Source: Flavobacterium sp. IMCC34852
GTDB taxonomy: Bacteria > Bacteroidota > Bacteroidia > Flavobacteriales > Flavobacteriaceae
Assembly: GCF_030643905.1 (NCBI RefSeq)
Contig: NZ_CP121446.1
Location: 2,108,001-2,172,000, forward strand
Direction of reading: 5' to 3'
Length of the DNA: 64,000 nucleotides
The notes beneath the pieces are model-generated. The model saw only the letters and a list, made by a program, of their open reading frames with translations. It had not been told where the DNA came from and searched no databases. Positions within the stretch are counted from its first letter, which is position 1. The number at the start of each line of letters is the position of its first letter. The translations under genes and the position numbers were made by a program. Positions 53,233 through 61,972 of this stretch are shown piece by piece.

Positions 53233-53245
53233 TATTGTAAAGTTA
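53233..53245 (-). promoter_or_regulatory. Putative promoter element of the 53213 gene
   Basis: The minus strand reads TAACTTTACAATA, 20 bases before the ATG at 53213. The upstream edge of the element is 30 bases from the operator at 53276-53294, a spacing that suits an activator. Confidence 0.45.
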
Positions 53246-53275
53246 ATTTAATGTTCACAGTGAAAAGTTTTGTGT

Positions 53276-53294
53276 GACTATATAAAAACTATAC
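53276..53294 (-). promoter_or_regulatory. Candidate operator, direct repeat with 11-bp period
   Basis: The minus strand reads GTATAGT-TTTT-ATATAGTC, matching the site at 48353-48371 in 14 of 15 non-spacer positions and with the same spacing. It lies 62 bases upstream of the CBM-protein start. Confidence 0.6.
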
Positions 53295-53679
53295 AGCCAG
53301 AAATCTTTCGTAATCTATTGAAATACTTAATTACAAGGTTAATACTTATTATTAAATATCAGATATCAACAAATGTTAAAAGAACAAAATGTTGTGGTAA
53401 TGTTGTATTAATTCAGCTCGTATTTTGATTCAAGCCAACAGGAAAATGGCTATTTTTAATAAAATTAACTCAAAAAAAATATATTCCATAAAAAAATGAG
53501 CCTTTTATTATGATATTGAAAAATGGACCTATGAGCAAATCAAGATGTATTCCTCTTGACATTGTTACTAATTCTTTACCGAATTAATTAACTGTAAAAA
53601 AAATCAATTCTTCCCATAAAAGCATAAGAATACTAAGTTAGAACCAAAGTAGAATTGATATTAAGAGTTTCAAAAGAGA
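53295..53679. other. AT-rich intergenic region downstream of GH3
   Basis: These 385 bases follow the GH3 stop. No ORF of plausible length, no strong terminator and no recognised RNA was seen; only weak four- to five-base stems (for example around 53433-53452) are present. Confidence 0.5.
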
Positions 53680-55902
53680 TTAATGAATTAATTCAAAAGT
53701 ACTCCTTAATCTAATATCCGCTGAAGAAGTGCCTATCATTAAATTAAATTCTCCAGGTTCTGATTTAAATTCCAAGGCTTGATTGTAAAATGATAATTTA
53801 TCATTATTGATAACAAACTTTAAGGTTTTGCTTTCACCAGCTTCCAATTTAACTTTTTGGAAATCTTTCAATTCAATGATTGGTCGAACTACAGAGCCAA
53901 ATTTATCCTGAAGATACAACTGAACCACTTCTTCTCCAGCGCATTTTCCTGTATTGGTTAAAGTCATTGTCACTTCAATATCCTCATTAAGTTTAATTTT
54001 TTGCTTAGATAACTTTAATTCAGCATATTTAAAAGTCGTATAGCTCAATCCGTAACCAAAAGGAAACTTAGGTGTGTTTGGCAAATCAATATAAGACGAT
54101 TTATAAATTTTATCTTCATTAATCGATGGTCTTCCAGTGTTAAAATGATTGTAATAGATTGGTATTTGTCCAACTTCTCGCGGAAATGTCATTGGTAGTT
54201 TTCCGGATGGATTGTAATCTCCGAAAAGTACGTCTGCAATCGCATTTCCGGCTTCTGATCCCAGCCACCAAGTGTATACTATAGTTGGCATATTATCGGC
54301 TGTCCAATTGAAAATTAATGGTCTTCCGGCGTTTATCAAAACCACTATAGGCTTGCCCGTCTTCTGCAATTCTTTAATCAAATCTTCTTGAACTCCAGGT
54401 AAATTTATGTTGCTACGACTTTTGGCTTCCCCACTCATATTCCAACGCTCACCTATACTTAAAATCACCACATCTGCTTGATTGGCTACATCAATTGCTT
54501 CTTGAAAACCTGCTTTGCTTGTATCCTCTACACCACAACCTCTGGCATAAAGCAGTTTGGTTTTTTTTCCTATTTTATTTTTCAATCCTTCCCATTGCGA
54601 AACAATATAAGTTGAATCCACATCTTTTAAGTCAACAGCCCAAAAACCGTGATTAATTCGTTTTGGTTTTACCATAGGACCAATAATTGCTATGGTCTTT
54701 GTGTCTTTGGATAAAGGTAAAATATTTTTCTCATTTTTAAGTAAAACAATACTTTTGGCAGCAATTTCTCTGGCTATTCTGGTATGCTCAGGATTATTAA
54801 GTTCTTTATCTTGTCGTTCTTTATTGCAGTATTTAAAAGGGTCATCGAATAAGCCTAATTCAAATTTCTTATAAAGTATACGTTTCACAGCTTCATCCAC
54901 AATACTCATTGGAACTTTATTTTCATTGATTAATTGTGCCAAATGAAAACGATAAGTGTTACTTTCCATATCCATATCACATCCTGCTATCAAAGCTTTC
55001 TCTGCAGCTTCTTTGTCATCTTTGCAATAGCCATGTGTAATCATTTCACCAATTGATCCCCAATCGGATACTACAAATCCATTGAAGTTCCATTTTCCTT
55101 TTAAAATATCGCGCTGAATATATTTATTTGCTGTAGCCGGAATGCCATTGATATCGTTAAATGAATTCATAAAAGTGGCTACTCCGGCATCAACGGTCGC
55201 TTTGAAAGGAGGTAAATAAGTCTCCCACAACATCCTGTCGCTCATATCCACTGAATTGTAATCTCTACCTCCAACGGCAGCACCATAGGCTGCGAAATGC
55301 TTGGCACAAGCCATCACTGAATTTATATCTCCTATTTTGTTTCCTTGAAAACCTTTAACACGGGCATAAGCAATAAGCGATCCTAAAAAAGTATCTTCTC
55401 CTGCGCCCTCCATCACTCTTCCCCATCTTGGGTCACGCGAAATGTCAACCATTGGTGCAAATGTCCAATGAATTCCTGAAGCTGCTGCTTCTGTGGCGGC
55501 AATTCGAGCGGAAAGTTCTATCAATTTTAAATCCCAACTTGCAGCTTCAGCAAGCGGTAATGGAAATGTTGTTTTATGTCCGTGTATGACATCCATACCA
55601 AAAATCAATGGAATTTTTAAACGCGACTGCATAGCTAATTCCTGGTATTGTCGGGTATAATTATACCCAATAACATTAAGCATCGAACCTATTTTTCCTT
55701 CTTTAATTTCTTGCTGTTTGTTTGGATTAATAGTTAATGGTCCGGTTGCAGTATTGTCACCTGTGTATTGGTTCAACTGACCTATTTTTTCTTCTAAAGT
55801 CATTTTTTCCAACAACTCTTGTACCTTTTGATCAATAGATTTTTGTTGGGAATAGCCAAGCAGTGAAACCGCTAAAAATAACGTTACTAATATTTTTTTC
55901 AT
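53680..55902 (-). CDS. bglX: GH3 beta-glucosidase, periplasmic
   Basis: This 740-residue enzyme of BglX type has a signal peptide at 1-18 (LLGYSQ). The GH3 N-terminal barrel contains KIGQLNQYTG, AKHFAAYGAA and nucleophile Asp280 in VVSDWGS. The C-terminal alpha/beta sandwich contains LGSEAGNAIADVLFGDYNPSGKLP, and a fibronectin-like domain closes the protein. It releases glucose from the non-reducing ends of beta-gluco-oligosaccharides. It is the last gene of the run that starts beyond the right window edge, 32 bases after the GH5-CBM6 gene. Confidence 0.93.
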   Translation of the reverse strand: MKKILVTLFLAVSLLGYSQQKSIDQKVQELLEKMTLEEKIGQLNQYTGDNTATGPLTINPNKQQEIKEGKIGSMLNVIGYNYTRQYQELAMQSRLKIPLIFGMDVIHGHKTTFPLPLAEAASWDLKLIELSARIAATEAAASGIHWTFAPMVDISRDPRWGRVMEGAGEDTFLGSLIAYARVKGFQGNKIGDINSVMACAKHFAAYGAAVGGRDYNSVDMSDRMLWETYLPPFKATVDAGVATFMNSFNDINGIPATANKYIQRDILKGKWNFNGFVVSDWGSIGEMITHGYCKDDKEAAEKALIAGCDMDMESNTYRFHLAQLINENKVPMSIVDEAVKRILYKKFELGLFDDPFKYCNKERQDKELNNPEHTRIAREIAAKSIVLLKNEKNILPLSKDTKTIAIIGPMVKPKRINHGFWAVDLKDVDSTYIVSQWEGLKNKIGKKTKLLYARGCGVEDTSKAGFQEAIDVANQADVVILSIGERWNMSGEAKSRSNINLPGVQEDLIKELQKTGKPIVVLINAGRPLIFNWTADNMPTIVYTWWLGSEAGNAIADVLFGDYNPSGKLPMTFPREVGQIPIYYNHFNTGRPSINEDKIYKSSYIDLPNTPKFPFGYGLSYTTFKYAELKLSKQKIKLNEDIEVTMTLTNTGKCAGEEVVQLYLQDKFGSVVRPIIELKDFQKVKLEAGESKTLKFVINNDKLSFYNQALEFKSEPGEFNLMIGTSSADIRLRSTFELIH

Positions 55903-55934
55903 TATAAAGTTTTTTGTTGGACTCTGTATTCTTT

Positions 55935-57680
55935 CTATTTGAATTCCAGATAGTTGAAATTAAAGCTTCCCATTTCGAAGTAAACCCTAACTTTGTTGAT
56001 TCCTTTTTTCAGTTTTATAGTGTCTAGTGGTAAAGTCGTCCATTTGGAATTACCACCAGTAGCCGGAAGTGAAATAACTTTTGAAAGTTTGTTTCCTTTT
56101 TCATCCGATAAATAAAGTTTCCCGCCTGTTTTTTCTGAAGCATATCTTATGCTAATTTCAAAACTTTTAGTGCTATCTAATACAATTGTATATTGCATCC
56201 ATTCACCTTGTTCAATATAACTAACTGCATATCCATTGGTTACTGTGTCGTCACATTTTTGAATGTCTACGCCATCATTTCGCATTTGATTTCCGCTGTT
56301 CCATTCGGTTCTTTTTCCACCATTAGAAACCCAATAATTGGCGACATCGTTATCGTAATAAGCATGGTTAATTTGGCCTAAATCATATTCAGATGCGAAT
56401 ACTTTCCCAGGTAATTTATGTTTTTTATAGACTTTAGTTTCATTAGTTTGTATTTGTCGAAACATGGCGTCGATGACATCGGGTTTAACGATAACATTTT
56501 CCATTTTAAAATTCTCAGCAATTTGCATCAAAGTATATTTCGCTTCTTCGACTGAGGGTTTATTCTTTCCGTCTTTCCAATATTGCAAAAGTCTGTCATA
56601 GCCTTCTGTACCTTTTACAGAAGTAACTCCGGCGATGTTTTCAATTTTTTTCATTGGCCAAAAAGCCCAACCGATATTATTGGATTCAATCAAAGTGATA
56701 ACATCTTTGAACCAAACATTAGAATTTTCACCGGTTTCACCTAGCCAAATCGGAACATTTAATTCTTTTCTATAATTTATAATCTCCTGAATATTTGCCA
56801 TATCGTTATGACTCCAGTATTTGTGGAAACTCAACGCCATATTGTCGTCCCAAAGCGGGAACATTCCTTTGTAGTTATTGCCCCAACAGTTGCCTTCAAT
56901 AATAATCAAGTGATTGGTATCGACTTCACGAATGGCTTTAGTGATACGCATTTGCAACGCTCGTAAAGGTTCATTTTTGGTTTCATCACAACCATTTTTA
57001 TTGGTTCCTGAAAAATTCCAATTCGGTTCATTGATAATATCATAACCGCCAATCCACGAGCTATCTTTATAGCGCTCTGCTAATTTTTTCCAAAAAGCTA
57101 CCATCTTATCTTGATTGGCCGTACTTTCCCAAAGCGATGGCTTGGTTTCATCATAATCAGAAATATTGGCATCTTTCCCTTGTCCGCCCGGAGCCGCGTG
57201 AAGGTCTAATATGAGGTACATTTTATTGGCCTCACACCAATTTAACAAGTCATCTGTCATTTGAAATCCTTCAAGTAACCAAGTATTTAGTCCGGCTATA
57301 GGTTCATTTTCAATCGGTAATGTATACAAATCGTAATGCATTGGCAACCTAATAGAATTAAATCCCCATGCGGCTAATGAATCTACATCTCTTTTGGTAA
57401 GACCATTTCTTTTATAAGCTTGATAGAATTCTTCTGTGTTTTTTGCCCCTATCAAATCGTTTATTTTTTCTTTGATTTGATGCTGTGGTCCAGCAAAATC
57501 AGCTGTTTTGAGCATATAACCTTCCTGAACCATTAATCCGCCTATTCCTAATCCGCGAAGTAATATATTATTCCCATGACCATCTACTATTTTTTGTCCG
57601 TCCCGGTGTAAAAATCCCTGACCAAATGAAGACAACGACAATAATAAAAAGACGATGCTAATTTTCTTAAACAATTGCAT
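55935..57680 (-). CDS. GH5-family glucanase with C-terminal CBM6-like domain
   Basis: This 581-residue secreted protein has a signal peptide at 1-21 (SSFGQG). The GH5 barrel covers about 25-385 with acid/base Glu218 (DIINEPNW) and nucleophile Glu315 (WLGETGEN). HAAPGGQGKD and LSFHKYW are family landmarks. Residues about 435-581 form a CBM6-type jelly-roll (EYDLGQINHAYYDND ... YIEQGEWMQYTI ... INKVRVYFEMGSFNFNYLEF). The neighbours (two GH30, GH3) suggest action on beta-1,6- or beta-1,3-glucan in place of cellulose or mannan; substrate choice is inference. It lies in the 62954-53680 run. Confidence 0.9.
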   Translation of the reverse strand: MQLFKKISIVFLLLSLSSFGQGFLHRDGQKIVDGHGNNILLRGLGIGGLMVQEGYMLKTADFAGPQHQIKEKINDLIGAKNTEEFYQAYKRNGLTKRDVDSLAAWGFNSIRLPMHYDLYTLPIENEPIAGLNTWLLEGFQMTDDLLNWCEANKMYLILDLHAAPGGQGKDANISDYDETKPSLWESTANQDKMVAFWKKLAERYKDSSWIGGYDIINEPNWNFSGTNKNGCDETKNEPLRALQMRITKAIREVDTNHLIIIEGNCWGNNYKGMFPLWDDNMALSFHKYWSHNDMANIQEIINYRKELNVPIWLGETGENSNVWFKDVITLIESNNIGWAFWPMKKIENIAGVTSVKGTEGYDRLLQYWKDGKNKPSVEEAKYTLMQIAENFKMENVIVKPDVIDAMFRQIQTNETKVYKKHKLPGKVFASEYDLGQINHAYYDNDVANYWVSNGGKRTEWNSGNQMRNDGVDIQKCDDTVTNGYAVSYIEQGEWMQYTIVLDSTKSFEISIRYASEKTGGKLYLSDEKGNKLSKVISLPATGGNSKWTTLPLDTIKLKKGINKVRVYFEMGSFNFNYLEFK

Positions 57681-57716
57681 TTTTTAGTTGTAATGATTAA
57701 ACGGAAAAATTTGTAT

Positions 57717-59171
57717 TTAGTAGACCAATGTTTGAATTGCATTGGGTAAAATAGTTACTTCTGTTGCTGAAGTTCCAATACACAGATTATATTTTATTTT
57801 CAAATTACTTTGATTCATTACCACTGTAACAACCTTACCGTCATTGTTGATAAAGGAAGTTGTTAGAAGTTGACTTCTACTCGCAGAACTACTGACTCTT
57901 TTGGCACCTTTATCAATAAATTTTGAAAAATGTCCGATGAAAAAATAACTAGGTGTATAAATTAATTCGCCTCTATTGGTATCACCATGAATTGGTGCAA
58001 AACAAAAATTCTTCACGTGATTCGGCCCACCATTTTGGTCTAATAAAATATTCCAGTCGGTCCAAGCTACAGTTCCGTTATTGAAATCGTTTATCATTGA
58101 TTTTCCGTAACGCTGTCCGTTTTTCCACAATTGGTATTTATTGGCATCAAATTTTTCAACACAACCTTCAGTAAACATTAATTTTTTGGATGGATATAAT
58201 TCGTTTACCTTACCAACATTTTCATACATCTGTTCGCCTCCGCTCCAACTTTCGTACCAATGAAAACCAATTCCCCAAACGTATTTACTGGCTTCAGAGT
58301 CTTCAAGGATCGTATTTGCTCTATGGAGTAATAAATCTCTGTTATGATCCCAAACGGTGATTTTTTTATCGCCTAAGCCAGCTTTTTGTAATGTTGGTCC
58401 CAAATAATTTTTAAGAAAATCTCTTTCATCTTCTGCAGAGAAAATACATGATTCCCAAATTTGCTTGGCCATTGGTTCATTTTGAATTGTCAAACCCCAA
58501 ACCGGAATACCTTCCTTTTGTAAAGCATTGATATATTTTACATAGTAATTTGCCCAAGCTTGATGGTATTCAGGCAATAATTTTCCACCGAACAGCATAT
58601 TGTTGTTATCCTTCATAAAAGCCGGCGGTGACCATGGGCTTATATAAAACGAAGCTTTACTACCAATCATTGCCATAGCTTTCTTAATCAATGGTAGTTT
58701 GAATTGTTTGTCGTGCTGAATATCAAAAGTCTTTAAATCTTTATCACCGTCTTGAATATAAGTATAAGAATCAGAGCTAAAATCACAACTGTTCATATTG
58801 GTTCTCAACAAAGTGTAACCGATACCGTTCTCTTTAGAAAAATAAGCGTTCAAAAACTCTTGTTGTTTTTCAGGGGATAATTTGGCAAATACTTCAGCAC
58901 TGGCATCTGTAATAGCTCCTCCAATTCCAACAAAAGTTTGAAAGGTTTTATCAGGATTAACAAAAATGCAAATTTGAGATTCTAGGGGTTGTTTTAACTC
59001 TTGAAACTTTAGATTATCGGTTATAGATAATCTTAAATTGGTACTGTCAGCAGAAGTGTAGACAGTAACTGTTTTATTTTTTGTTGAAAAAGGTAGCGGT
59101 TTTGATTTTTGCTTTTTTTGAGCAAAGGCAGAAACCGAAACGAGCAACACCAATAATATTATTTTTTTCAT
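57717..59171 (-). CDS. GH30 glucanase, secreted (copy 2)
   Basis: This 484-residue enzyme has a signal peptide at 1-18 (SAFAQ). Acid/base Glu232 lies in IQNEPMAK and nucleophile Glu335 in FTEGCVEK. YISPWSPPAFMKDN and GGPNHVKNFCFAPI match the GH30 at 36316 (GGPNWFKNWCVAPV), so these two are the closer pair. The ATG at 59171 gives a regular signal peptide and begins 22 bases after the preceding stop; an in-frame ATG at 59291 would overlap the upstream gene. Probable role: cutting beta-1,6-glucosidic side chains of laminarin in the periplasm. Confidence 0.9.
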   Translation of the reverse strand: MKKIILLVLLVSVSAFAQKKQKSKPLPFSTKNKTVTVYTSADSTNLRLSITDNLKFQELKQPLESQICIFVNPDKTFQTFVGIGGAITDASAEVFAKLSPEKQQEFLNAYFSKENGIGYTLLRTNMNSCDFSSDSYTYIQDGDKDLKTFDIQHDKQFKLPLIKKAMAMIGSKASFYISPWSPPAFMKDNNNMLFGGKLLPEYHQAWANYYVKYINALQKEGIPVWGLTIQNEPMAKQIWESCIFSAEDERDFLKNYLGPTLQKAGLGDKKITVWDHNRDLLLHRANTILEDSEASKYVWGIGFHWYESWSGGEQMYENVGKVNELYPSKKLMFTEGCVEKFDANKYQLWKNGQRYGKSMINDFNNGTVAWTDWNILLDQNGGPNHVKNFCFAPIHGDTNRGELIYTPSYFFIGHFSKFIDKGAKRVSSSASRSQLLTTSFINNDGKVVTVVMNQSNLKIKYNLCIGTSATEVTILPNAIQTLVY

Positions 59172-59193
59172 TTTATGTCTTTTTATTAATTTG

Positions 59194-60636
59194 TTACCAA
59201 ACGAATGTTCCAACAGAACCGGATTCCAGTGATACGGCAACCCATTTTGCATTGTATTTGATATTAAATACTGCCGGTGAAGTACCGTCATTTAAAACAA
59301 TTAAAACTTTTTTCCCTTGAGGTGTTTTGAAAGCTACATTGTACAAACTTCCGGATTGTGTGGATGCAATTCTGACCGAACCTGCCGGGACAAATTTGGA
59401 GGCATGGGCAATGATATAGTAAGCCACATTGCGTTCGTAACTAAAATTTCCTGTTACCGTTATGGCTCCTTTACAAGTGGTACAGCCACCATTTGTATGT
59501 GGACCGAAAGTAGCATCATTGGCCAAGTTCCATTCCAATGCGGTTTTACTCCAATTGCGCATAGATCCAACTATAACATTCTTTAAATGCCATTTTAAAT
59601 CCCCGTCAAAGCTTCCTGTTGAAGAGGTATATTGTTCTGTGAAGTACAAGTTTTTATTGGGAAAAGCATTGCGAACCGTACTCAATGCCGAAATATCTCC
59701 TGCATATAAATGGAATGCAGAACCATCAATAAACGGATTCGCTCCGGAATCTGATAAAACAGTCATAGGATATTGCGGATTATCGCAATTGTGGTCATAA
59801 GCTACAATTTTAGTAGTAATTCCGGCGGCTTGAAACGCTGGACCCAAATTGTTTTTGATGAAATTAGCTTGCTCTGTAGCCAACATTAACATACTTGGAT
59901 TATTTCCCGGGTGTAAAGGTTCATTTTGTGGTGTTATAGCGTCAATCACAATCCCTTCTGCTTGCATAGCTTGTATGTATTTTACAAAATATTGGGCATA
60001 AACACTGTAATATTGTGGCAGCAAACTTCCACCTATGGAACTTCCGTTGTCTTTCATCCATACCGGTGGCGACCACGGTGTGGCCATAATTTTAATGTTT
60101 GAATTGATTTGTAATATATCTTTTAATAATTGTATTAACTGAGCATCAGGACTCAAACTGAAATTAGTCAGATTGACATCTGTTTGTCCGGAAGGCATAT
60201 CATCATACGAGAAAACCGTGCTGTTCAGATCAGAAGCCCCAATACTTATTCTTAAATAATTGACTCCAATTGAATTGGCTGAAGAACCAAATAGTTCTTG
60301 CAAGAGTTCTTGTTTTTTAGAAGCAGATAATTGGTTAATTACCTGAACACTTCCACCGGTTAAGGTATATCCAAAACCATCAACGGTTTGAAAGATTTGA
60401 CCATCATTTACTTCAATATTCGGATAAATATTATTACTTGTATTAAACCCGAGTACAGTAGTTTGCTTTTCTAATTTAACGGTTCCGTTTCCTTTTGTCA
60501 GCCAAAAAGTAACATCGTTTACAGTTGGTGTTGGTTCTGCGTCTGGTGTTGACTCATCCGAAGATTGAGCACAACTGGTGAGCATGCTCAAAAACGATGC
60601 AAAAAAAAGTGTTTTTATTTTAGTAAGTTTTATCAT
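59194..60636 (-). CDS. GH30 glucanase lipoprotein (copy 3)
   Basis: This 480-residue lipoprotein has lipobox cysteine 22 (SMLTSC) and a Pro/Thr-rich linker. Acid/base Glu239 lies in TPQNEPLHPG and nucleophile Glu334 in YFTEQYTSS. It has GFGYTLTGGSVQVINQL and ATPWSPPVWMKDN, but in place of the GGPN-FAP block of the other two GH30 proteins it has ATFGPHTNGGCTTCKGAI with a CxxC-like loop. It therefore belongs to another GH30 branch and may differ in linkage or chain-length preference. The lipid anchor suggests the outer membrane. Confidence 0.9.
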   Translation of the reverse strand: MIKLTKIKTLFFASFLSMLTSCAQSSDESTPDAEPTPTVNDVTFWLTKGNGTVKLEKQTTVLGFNTSNNIYPNIEVNDGQIFQTVDGFGYTLTGGSVQVINQLSASKKQELLQELFGSSANSIGVNYLRISIGASDLNSTVFSYDDMPSGQTDVNLTNFSLSPDAQLIQLLKDILQINSNIKIMATPWSPPVWMKDNGSSIGGSLLPQYYSVYAQYFVKYIQAMQAEGIVIDAITPQNEPLHPGNNPSMLMLATEQANFIKNNLGPAFQAAGITTKIVAYDHNCDNPQYPMTVLSDSGANPFIDGSAFHLYAGDISALSTVRNAFPNKNLYFTEQYTSSTGSFDGDLKWHLKNVIVGSMRNWSKTALEWNLANDATFGPHTNGGCTTCKGAITVTGNFSYERNVAYYIIAHASKFVPAGSVRIASTQSGSLYNVAFKTPQGKKVLIVLNDGTSPAVFNIKYNAKWVAVSLESGSVGTFVW

Positions 60637-60740
60637 TATTTTAAAGACTATGCAGATTTTGCCAATGGGCTTTTAATAGAATCGAAATATTTTTTTTAAT
60701 TGTTTATCGCCAATAGAAGAAATTTAAAATCGCCCATTAC

Positions 60741-60768
60741 AGCTTCTATTAAAAATATAATAGAAGCT
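60741..60768 (-). other. Intergenic hairpin between GH16 and GH30
   Basis: A perfect ten-base stem (60741-60750 with 60759-60768, loop of eight A/T bases) lies 30 bases after the GH16 stop. No T run follows on the minus strand, so it may be an mRNA-stabilising 3' structure and not a terminator. Confidence 0.55.
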
Positions 60769-60797
60769 ATTTATGGACTTCTAACCTAAACAAAATA

Positions 60798-61877
60798 TTA
60801 ATGATAAACATGAACGTAATCTACTTCAAGTGTAGCCGAAGTAAAATTGGGATCAACAGCTCCGCCAAAATTTCCTCCCATAGCACAATTGAAAATAAAG
60901 AAAAATGGTTTGTTGAAAGGTAAACCACTATTATTATTGAATGTATAAAACAAGACATTATCCACATAGAATTTAATCGTGCTTGCCGACCATTCACAAG
61001 AATAAATATGGAATTGGGTAGTCGCATTGCTGATGAGTACGTTGCCTCCGTCAGCATTACCACCCGAATGTCCGGGATGATGTAAAGTACCATAGATTCT
61101 ATTGAGATTATTCCCAACATGCTCCATGATATCAATTTCACCACAAGCCGGCCAAGGATTGGTATTAATATCAGAGCCCAGCATCCACAGTGCCGGCCAA
61201 GTGCCACCACCTGCAGGAAGTTTGGCTCTTATATCTACTCGCCCGTATTTGAACTCATATTTGTTTTTAGTAACAATTCTGGCAGAAGTATAATTACTTC
61301 CGTTGTAAGGTTCTTTAATAAGATTAATTTTCAAAACACCACCTTGGACAATCACATTTTCGGGGCGATTAGTATAATGTTGTAATTCATTATTGCCCCA
61401 ACCCCCGGCACCGGTTTCATAGCTCCATTTTGAGCTATCCGGCGGACCGTCCGTATTAAACTCATCAGACCAAGCCATAGTGGTAGTAACAAAAACTGTA
61501 ATAGTAACTGATGATGATATGAACTCAGCGCCATTATAGGCAGACACATAAATAGTGTAATTATTGGTCCCTGATTGGGTAAATGTATAGTCAAATACAC
61601 CGGTAGTGGTGTTAATAACATCGGTACCAATTAAAATTCTGTAAGAGGTAGCATTATTTGCAGAAACTGTAAAATTTACTAATCCGCTACCGTTACCATT
61701 AGGATTCGAAGAATTTGAACCTACAATTTCGGTATTGATTACCAAATTTGTCGGCTTGGTATCATTGTCATTACTTCCGCTTCCTCCACTACTACAACTG
61801 AGAAAAAAGAAAGCAACTAAAACGGAAGATAAACGATATAGAAAACCAAATCCCTTTGGTTGAAGATAATATTTCAA
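60798..61877 (-). CDS. GH16 laminarinase lipoprotein with N-terminal PKD-like domain
   Basis: This 359-residue lipoprotein has lipobox cysteine 28 (VAFFFLSC) and a Ser/Gly/Asn linker. An Ig/PKD-like domain covers about 40-130 (NLVINTEIVGSNSSNPNGNG ... YNGAEFISSSVTITV). The GH16 domain has Glu247, Asp249 and Glu252 in EIDIME. The N-terminal domain is shared with the binding lipoprotein encoded next upstream. The TTG at 61877 is preferred as start: an in-frame ATG at 62003 lies in the previous gene, runs through a 12-bp hairpin and puts the signal peptide out of place. Probable role: endo-cleavage of laminarin on the outer surface. Confidence 0.88.
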   Translation of the reverse strand: MKYYLQPKGFGFLYRLSSVLVAFFFLSCSSGGSGSNDNDTKPTNLVINTEIVGSNSSNPNGNGSGLVNFTVSANNATSYRILIGTDVINTTTGVFDYTFTQSGTNNYTIYVSAYNGAEFISSSVTITVFVTTTMAWSDEFNTDGPPDSSKWSYETGAGGWGNNELQHYTNRPENVIVQGGVLKINLIKEPYNGSNYTSARIVTKNKYEFKYGRVDIRAKLPAGGGTWPALWMLGSDINTNPWPACGEIDIMEHVGNNLNRIYGTLHHPGHSGGNADGGNVLISNATTQFHIYSCEWSASTIKFYVDNVLFYTFNNNSGLPFNKPFFFIFNCAMGGNFGGAVDPNFTSATLEVDYVHVYH

Positions 61878-61919
61878 AATGACACTATTAAAAAATGAAT
61901 AATAAAATTGAATTAAGAA

Positions 61920-61955
61920 ACCAACAGGAATCAAACATGAATAATTCCTGTTGGT
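61920..61955 (-). other. Intergenic hairpin between binding protein and GH16
   Basis: A perfect 12-base stem (61920-61931 with 61944-61955, loop 12) lies 18 bases after the stop at 61973. The following minus-strand sequence TTTCTTAATTC is only moderately T-rich, so partial termination (attenuation) or stabilisation of the upstream mRNA is more likely than a full stop. Confidence 0.65.
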
Positions 61956-61972
61956 ATAAATTACCGGATGTA

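Noticed and set aside
53295-53679. Possible small RNA or missed gene in the 385-base gap after GH3.
   Set aside because: Only short frames and weak stems are present, with no promoter box or terminator arrangement.
59172-59291. Longer N-terminus of the GH30 at 57717.
   Set aside because: The extra 40 residues overlap the upstream GH30 gene in another frame and precede a perfect signal peptide starting at 59171.
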